From: Cyanobacteriota bacterium
GTDB lineage: Bacteria; Cyanobacteriota; Vampirovibrionia; LMEP-6097
Assembly (NCBI GenBank): GCA_027618255.1
Contig: JAQCFG010000007.1
Location: forward strand, 1-53,275
DNA length: 53,275 nt
Direction: 5' to 3'
Positions 49,128 to 53,275 of the stretch are shown in pieces (within the stretch, counting starts at the first letter, position 1; each line of letters opens with the position of its first letter). The position numbers were made by a program, and so were the translations under genes. A model generated the notes under the pieces. It searched no databases. It saw only the letters and a program-made list of their open reading frames with translations, and was not told the origin of the DNA.

Positions 49128-50714
49128 TTACTTAAGTAACTTTCCAAGTAATTGATTGACCAAAGCTGGCGGCGCCTTGCCCTCGGTCTTCTTCATTATT
49201 TGCCCAACAAAAAATCCTTGGATTTTGTCGTTGCCTGACTTAAATTGCTCTACTTGTTTAGGGTTAGCATCTATCACTTCTTGCACTATTGCTTCAATAG
49301 CGTCAGTGTCGGTGATTTGCGCTAAGCCCTTGTCTTCAATTAGCTTAGCTACTGGGCTACCGTTTTCTAAGAGCTCATTGATAATATCGTTTTTGGCAAT
49401 ATTGTCAGAGATTGTGCCCTTTTCAATTAGTACTATCATTTCAGCGAGCAGTTCAGCACTGAGCTTGGTTTCATGAAGTGATTTTTTGTTTTCGTTGAGA
49501 TAGGCAGCGATAGGTCCGATAATCCAGTTAGCTGCTTTGTTTGCTTTAGCTCCCTTTGTAAGAACTTCTTCAAAGAAATGAGCAGTAGCTAAATCATCAG
49601 TCAATGTAGTTGCTGTATCTTCATTGATTTGAAACTCTTCAATGTATCTTGTTTTCTTTTGTTGCGGAAGTTCTGGTAAGGCTGCACGAGCATCATCAAC
49701 TTGTTTTTGTTCTAGCGTGACTGGTAATAAATCTGGCTCAGGGAAATAACGATAATCGTGAGCCTCTTCTTTCGATCTCATAGAGTGGGTTTTACCTGAT
49801 CCTTCTTCAAACAATCTAGTCTCTTGAACTATCTTGCCGCCTTCATCAAGGATTTGTGATTGACGTTTGTACTCATACTCGATAGCACGCGAGATCGAAC
49901 GGAAACTATTGACGTTTTTGATTTCCGCTCTAGTACCAAGTGGTTGACCTGGTTTATTGAGTGAAATATTAACATCACATCTTAGTGATCCTTCTTGCAT
50001 ATTACCGTCACAAACACCAGTATAAAGAAGTACCTTGCGCAATTCTTTGACATAGGTGACGGCTTCCTCTGCTGAATTAATATCGGGCTCTGAAACTATC
50101 TCTATTAGCGGGGTTGAAGCACGGTTGAGGTCAACAAGTGAGTGGTCTGAACCATGAAGTCTTTCGGCTCCTGCGTGAACTAATTTACCGGCGTCTTCTT
50201 CCATGTGAATACGTAAGATCCTTACATCCTTATAGCCCTTACGAAAATCCTCACCTGCTGCGTTACGCTCATCGTGTGCAGTCATCATTGACGGCTCAGT
50301 CAACTCAGCCTGCTCACTCTTCGCAAGCCTTGCATCTGAAGGATTTTCGTGAGTGCTATTCGCGTTGTTAATTGGAATGGTTAGCTTACCATGATTACAA
50401 ATTGGATTATCGAATTGAGAAATCTGATAACCCTTGGGAAGATCTGGATAAAAATATTGTTTGCGATCAAAACGCGAATTAAGATCAATCTTGCAACCAA
50501 GCGCAAGCCCAGCAGTAATTGCATAAGCGACGGCTTGTTTATTCAGGACAGGCAGCACACCTGGGTAACCCATGCATACTGGGCAAGTATTAGCGTTAGG
50601 TTCTTTACCAAACTCAGTAGAACATGAGCAAAAGAGCTTGGACTCAGTTTTGAGCTGGGCATGAACTTCTAGTCCAATGGTGATATTGTATTCTTGCTTG
50701 GTTGCTGTTGCCAT
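49128..50714 (-). CDS. gatB: Aspartyl/glutamyl-tRNA amidotransferase subunit B
   Basis: GatB is the kinase and tRNA-binding subunit that converts Glu-tRNA-Gln to Gln-tRNA-Gln. The 528-residue protein has ITIGLEVHAQLKTESKLFC, CPVCMGYPGVLPVLN, FYPDLPKGYQISQ, HMEEDAGK and the C-terminal YqeY-like tail domain. Residues 118-160 (STHENPSDARLAKSEQAELT and on) are an insertion that normal GatB lacks. Its DNA is a dispersed repeat with 11-bp inverted ends. TAAAAT ends 7 nt before the ATG. gatA and gatC are not adjacent. Confidence 0.96.
   Translation of the reverse strand: MATATKQEYNITIGLEVHAQLKTESKLFCSCSTEFGKEPNANTCPVCMGYPGVLPVLNKQAVAYAITAGLALGCKIDLNSRFDRKQYFYPDLPKGYQISQFDNPICNHGKLTIPINNANSTHENPSDARLAKSEQAELTEPSMMTAHDERNAAGEDFRKGYKDVRILRIHMEEDAGKLVHAGAERLHGSDHSLVDLNRASTPLIEIVSEPDINSAEEAVTYVKELRKVLLYTGVCDGNMQEGSLRCDVNISLNKPGQPLGTRAEIKNVNSFRSISRAIEYEYKRQSQILDEGGKIVQETRLFEEGSGKTHSMRSKEEAHDYRYFPEPDLLPVTLEQKQVDDARAALPELPQQKKTRYIEEFQINEDTATTLTDDLATAHFFEEVLTKGAKANKAANWIIGPIAAYLNENKKSLHETKLSAELLAEMIVLIEKGTISDNIAKNDIINELLENGSPVAKLIEDKGLAQITDTDAIEAIVQEVIDANPKQVEQFKSGNDKIQGFFVGQIMKKTEGKAPPALVNQLLGKLLK
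50241..50350 (-). mobile_element. MITE-like coding repeat inserted in frame in gatB
   Basis: ACGAAAATCCT (50241-50251) and AGGATTTTCGT (50340-50350) are perfect 11-bp inverted ends of a 110-bp segment. Read with gatB it encodes about 37 residues including RLAKSEQAELTEPSMMTA and HDERNAAGEDF. The reverse complement aligns with the intergenic repeat at 16609-16719 in sequence and in reading frame. Confidence 0.8.
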
Positions 50715-50721
50715 ATAAAGG

Positions 50722-50727
50722 ATTTTA
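50722..50727 (-). promoter_or_regulatory. -10 box TAAAAT of gatB
   Basis: TAAAAT on the minus strand ends 7 nt before the ATG at 50714. Confidence 0.55.
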
Positions 50728-50731
50728 TCAT

Positions 50732-50820
50732 ATCCGTCATCCTGAGGATTCAGGGAGGATGGAAGACTGAGAGTTCACTGGTGAAGGAACTGAGACCCCG
50801 TAAGATGACGTCAGGATCTT
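50732..50820. repeat. Dispersed repeat fragment between gatB and trpA
   Basis: CCGTCATCCTGAGGATTCAG begins like the GTCATCCTGAGGAG repeat seen at mnmE. The far end, GATGACGTCAGGATC near 50803-50817, is a rough inverse. It fills most of the divergent gap. Confidence 0.5.
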
Positions 50821-50831
50821 ATCCCTGCTAT

Positions 50832-50837
50832 CATAAT
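50832..50837 (+). promoter_or_regulatory. -10 box CATAAT of trpA
   Basis: CATAAT ends 7 nt before the ATG at 50845. An overlapping TATCAT at 50829-50834 is the alternative. Confidence 0.4.
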
Positions 50838-50844
50838 GTTTTAG

Positions 50845-51570
50845 ATGCTCGGAATTTACATCACAGCCGGATACCCAAATGCAGATGCAACGATTGAAGC
50901 CTTGCGTATTCTAGAGAAAAGTCAAGTTGATTTAATTGAGCTAGGCGTACCTTTCTCTGATCCGCTAGCAGACGGGCCAGTGATCCAGAAAGCTGCTTTT
51001 GAGTCTTTGCAGCAAGGCATGAATCTAGACAAGGTCTTTGATTTGTTCAAGCAGTCTGGCGTGAAAACCAAGACGATTTTGTTTTCATATTACAATCCTC
51101 TTTTTGCTTACGGCTGGGATAAATTAATTCAACAGTGTTTAATTAATAAGATTTCGGGTATCTTGATTCCTGATCTTCCAGTGGATGAGGCTGAAGAATT
51201 AAGCACCAAATTTAAAGCTGCTGGGTTAGATCTTGTTTTGCTTGCTGCAATCACCAGCACAGAAGAAAGGCTCAAGCGTATCTATGATCTCTCTAATCCT
51301 TTTGTCTACTTGGTTAGCAGGGTTGGGATTACTGGTGCTGGCGATGCCGGTAAAGATCAAAGTGAAAAAGAATTATTAGATCAAACTATCGCTAAGCTCA
51401 AATCCTTTGGCAATAAACCAATTGCACTTGGTTTTGGAATTGATTCACGAGAGAAAGTGGAAGCTGCATACAGACAGGGTGCTGATATGGCGATTATTGG
51501 TACCAAGACTGTGACTTTGACAGAGGATCTTAAGGCTTTTGAAAATTTTATTGCTAGTGTGAAGTCTTAA
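50845..51570 (+). CDS. trpA: Tryptophan synthase alpha subunit
   Basis: TrpA cleaves indole-3-glycerol phosphate and channels indole to TrpB. The 241-residue protein keeps both catalytic acids in LIELGVPFSDPLADGPVIQ and the phosphate loop GFGIDSREKV. The N-terminus starts directly at IYITAGYP and lacks the 15 or so residues (helix 0) found in most TrpA proteins. No upstream in-frame start was preferred because a -10 box lies 7 nt before this ATG. No other trp biosynthetic gene is adjacent. A 26-bp palindrome begins at the stop codon. Confidence 0.95.
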   Translation: MLGIYITAGYPNADATIEALRILEKSQVDLIELGVPFSDPLADGPVIQKAAFESLQQGMNLDKVFDLFKQSGVKTKTILFSYYNPLFAYGWDKLIQQCLINKISGILIPDLPVDEAEELSTKFKAAGLDLVLLAAITSTEERLKRIYDLSNPFVYLVSRVGITGAGDAGKDQSEKELLDQTIAKLKSFGNKPIALGFGIDSREKVEAAYRQGADMAIIGTKTVTLTEDLKAFENFIASVKS

Positions 51571-51593
51571 TTTTTGACTTAAGTCAAAAATTA
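51568..51593. terminator. 26-bp palindrome at the trpA stop codon
   Basis: A perfect palindrome with core TTTTTGACTTAAGTCAAAAA starting at the TAA stop. Its 26 bp are identical to 31017-31042 after thrC. Confidence 0.65.
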
Positions 51594-51608
51594 TCCTGTT
51601 GAAACAAT

Positions 51609-51614
51609 TAGAAT
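51609..51614 (+). promoter_or_regulatory. -10 box TAGAAT of ldhA
   Basis: TAGAAT ends 7 nt before the GTG start at 51622. Confidence 0.5.
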
Positions 51615-51621
51615 AAAGCTC

Positions 51622-52608
51622 GTGAGAGTTTTATTCTACAGTGCCCAGACTTATGACATTGAATCCTTTGATCTTGCCAACAAAGATCATGGCTTTGAAT
51701 TAATCTATCTTGAAGCTCACCTTAATGAAAAAACTGCTCTCTTGTCCAAAGGCTTTGATGCTGTTTGTGTTTTTGTCAACGACTCTGTTGATGCTGAGGT
51801 TTTACGGATCTTGTCAGAGAACGGCATTGGGCTTATAGCACTTCGATGTGCCGGTTTCAATAATGTAGATCTGGAAGCTGCCAAAAAATACAATATCAAA
51901 ATAGTAAGAGTTCCAGAGTACTCTCCTTATGCAGTGGCTGAGCATTCCTGTGCTTTGATACTTGCTCTCAATAGAAAAACTCACAGGGCTTACAATAGAA
52001 CTAGAGAATCTAATTTCAAACTCTGCGGTCTTCAAGGTTTTGATCTTGCGGGTAAAACAATTGGCATAATTGGTTGCGGTCGTATTGGACAAGTGGCTGC
52101 CAAGATATTTGATGGTTTTGGCATGAAGGTACTTGTCTATGATCCTTACTACAAGGGAGATTTGGACTTTGCTGTGCAAGTGACTTTGCCGGAACTCTTG
52201 CAAGCTTCTGATATTGTTAGTCTCTATTGTCCTTTGAATCAAGAAACCAAACATTTGATTGATGCAAAAGCAATTGAACAAATGAAAGACGGTGTGATGA
52301 TAATTAATACTAGCCGCGGAGCTTTGATAGACAGCAAAGCTGCGATTGCAGGTCTTAAGTCAGGCAAGATTGGATACTTAGGACTTGATGTTTATGAAGA
52401 AGAAGCAGGTTTGTTTTTTGAAGATCATACTGGCATGATTATGCAAGACGAGGTGCTTGCTCGTTTATTGACTTTCCCAAATGTCTTAGTAACCGGTCAC
52501 CAAGCGTTTTTTACGGCTGAAGCTTTGAGCCAAATAGCAAAAACGACTCTAGTTAATTTAGAGTCGTCTTTGCATGGTTCTGAAATATCTAATCTAGTAG
52601 AGGCTTAG
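51622..52608 (+). CDS. ldhA: D-lactate dehydrogenase (NAD-dependent)
   Basis: LdhA reduces pyruvate to D-lactate and regenerates NAD during fermentation. The 328-residue 2-hydroxyacid dehydrogenase has RCAGFNNVDLEAA, the NAD loop GKTIGIIGCGRIGQVAAKIF, NTSRGALID with the substrate Arg region, LDVYEEEAGLFF and the catalytic His in VTGHQAFFT. The GTG start is supported by homology and by TAGAAT 7 nt upstream. It converges on the small exported gene with a 4-bp overlap. Confidence 0.95.
   Translation: MRVLFYSAQTYDIESFDLANKDHGFELIYLEAHLNEKTALLSKGFDAVCVFVNDSVDAEVLRILSENGIGLIALRCAGFNNVDLEAAKKYNIKIVRVPEYSPYAVAEHSCALILALNRKTHRAYNRTRESNFKLCGLQGFDLAGKTIGIIGCGRIGQVAAKIFDGFGMKVLVYDPYYKGDLDFAVQVTLPELLQASDIVSLYCPLNQETKHLIDAKAIEQMKDGVMIINTSRGALIDSKAAIAGLKSGKIGYLGLDVYEEEAGLFFEDHTGMIMQDEVLARLLTFPNVLVTGHQAFFTAEALSQIAKTTLVNLESSLHGSEISNLVEA
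52543..52567 (-). terminator. Terminator of the small exported gene, inside ldhA
   Basis: ACGACTCTA (52543-52551) and TAGAGTCGT (52559-52567) form a 9-bp stem with a 7-nt loop. On the minus strand a T run follows, so it should terminate the gene that ends at 52605, although it lies in the ldhA coding sequence. Confidence 0.65.
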
Positions 52609-52817
52609 ATCTTGCCTTCCCAGTATCCACCGTCTCTATTATAAAGAGCGTCGTAACCAGACCAGAATCTAAATGGTGGTAATAGTCCTGCAACAGCATG
52701 CCAACCGACTTTTTTGCCAGTAATCTCGTTTCTAGTACCAGCTGCTGCAAATGCAGGTGTCGCGATTGACATAAGCATTGCCATAATTAATGTAAGAAAT
52801 GAGATTTTGTTTTTCAT
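52605..52817 (-). CDS. Small exported protein of unknown function
   Basis: The 70-residue precursor has a clear Sec signal peptide (KNKISFLTLIMAMLMSIATP then AFA) and a mature part of about 45 residues rich in Gly, Trp and Tyr (WHAVAGLLPPFRFWSGYDAL). AAAAGGAG precedes the ATG. It converges on ldhA with a 4-bp overlap. It is not recognised and may be a small surface or envelope protein. Confidence 0.7.
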   Translation of the reverse strand: MKNKISFLTLIMAMLMSIATPAFAAAGTRNEITGKKVGWHAVAGLLPPFRFWSGYDALYNRDGGYWEGKI

Positions 52818-52953
52818 ATAGAACTCCTTTTGAATCTTTGTTAATTATAGAGCGGATTAACCCTTCCTTATCTGTGGAATGATATACTTAAGTAGGTAGT
52901 GAGCTTGTGCTTATTACCTGTAGAAGACTGAAAATTTGGTGGAAATAAAATAT

Positions 52954-53275
52954 GGGGGCGTGTTAGCTTTGACAGGGGTCGGAGATTATAAAACGCGAGT
53001 CCAGGTAGTCTAGGTCCTGGTAAAACCAAGGCAAAAAATAAGTGTAGAAACATCTGAGTTCGCTACTGAAAAAGTAGAAGTTGCTTTCGCAGCTCCTGCT
53101 CTTCGCGTAGCATAGTCCCGACATACTGAGGACAACTACTTGTTAATTAGGGGCTAACCCACTAACTAACAAGTCACAAACACGGTTAGTGCGCGAAACA
53201 AACTTTGATAGGTTTAGTTTGTGGAGCAAAGATTATAAGCTTAAATCCCGTTGAGTGTTAATGCTCATGCGAACG
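52954..53275 (+). ncRNA. ssrA: Transfer-messenger RNA (5' part, runs off the window)
   Basis: tmRNA rescues stalled ribosomes and tags their products. The 5' end GGGGGCGTGTTAGCTTTGAC and the following ACAGGGGTC are typical of the tRNA-like half. A tag frame runs 53044-53112 as VETSEFATEKVEVAFAAPAL then RVA, with a TAG stop at 53113. Pseudoknot-like pairings follow (ACTTGTTA/TAACAAGT, AACAAACT/AGTTTGT). The upstream AAAAATAAGT resembles the region before the resume codon in cyanobacterial tmRNA. The resume codon appears to be GTA (Val), not the usual Ala codon. TAAAAT at 52947-52952 may be the -10 box. The 3' half lies beyond the window. Confidence 0.9.

Noticed and set aside
1-53275. CRISPR array, prophage, integron or toxin-antitoxin pair
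   Set aside because: No regularly spaced repeats, phage structural genes, attC sites or two-gene toxin-antitoxin pair were seen; the Fic gene has no antitoxin partner beside it.

Overview
The window reads as a chromosomal segment of a low-GC, Gram-negative, flagellated, probably fermentative bacterium. LpxA indicates lipid A. Two FlgF/FlgG-type rod proteins indicate a flagellum. LdhA, a hexokinase-like protein, Pgi and a phosphohexomutase point to sugar fermentation. No photosynthesis gene, rRNA, tRNA, CRISPR array or prophage is visible. Dispersed trp, aro and ribosomal protein genes, an operator resembling the cyanobacterial LexA box, and this gene mix suggest a non-photosynthetic relative of Cyanobacteria (Melainabacteria/Vampirovibrionia type). 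That placement is inference; no 16S gene is present to prove it.

Layout. 1-454: a 69-bp direct repeat flanks a hairpin-rich segment. 441-4745 (minus): a histidine kinase with a degenerate response regulator, rpe, rpsG and rpsL. 4858-8525 (plus): two unknown genes then argS. 8588-10575: a LuxR-type regulator, a repeat-rich gap and a Fic protein under a long inverted repeat. 10572-14790: def-lpxA, a thioredoxin lipoprotein, divergent trpS, and obgE. 14914-15746: a frameshifted REP-associated transposase with one REP arm. 15734-18717: tyrA and a flagellar rod cluster. 18775-24196: a GAF/GGDEF cyclase, mnmE, ribH and carA. 24278-31019: an AroK-AroB fusion, an HDOD-like protein, a phosphohexomutase, an MqnC-like radical SAM enzyme, a structured RNA and thrC. 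31048-35829 (minus): three orphan genes, uppP, trmD, a substrate-binding lipoprotein and a solitary rplC. 36046-44213: a divergent hexokinase, a transporter-thioesterase fusion, pgi and mutS. 44261-49091: a candidate sRNA, small genes, a REP-type MITE, topA and a two-gene unit. 49128-53275: gatB carrying an inserted coding repeat, trpA, ldhA, a small exported protein and the 5' part of tmRNA.

Three properties stand out. First, at about sixteen genes a -10 hexamer lies only 6-8 nt before the start codon, which predicts leaderless mRNAs; the genes with good Shine-Dalgarno sequences (rplC, pgi, hexokinase, HDOD, luxR) lack this arrangement. Second, the 3' ends are extremely compact. Four convergent gene pairs overlap by exactly 4 bp, ribH and carA overlap by 62 bp, and repeats or palindromes abut stop codons. 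Third, short repeats are numerous: about 77-bp REP/BIME-like elements starting GGGTC at stop codons beside a degenerate RAYT, and repeats inserted in frame into gatB, mnmE and uppP.

Functionally, Pgi, the hexokinase-like protein, the phosphohexomutase and LdhA form a sugar-fermentation set. AroKB, TyrA, TrpA and ThrC serve amino-acid synthesis. RibH and the MqnC-like enzyme serve cofactors. The remainder is mostly translation, tRNA modification, DNA repair and topology.
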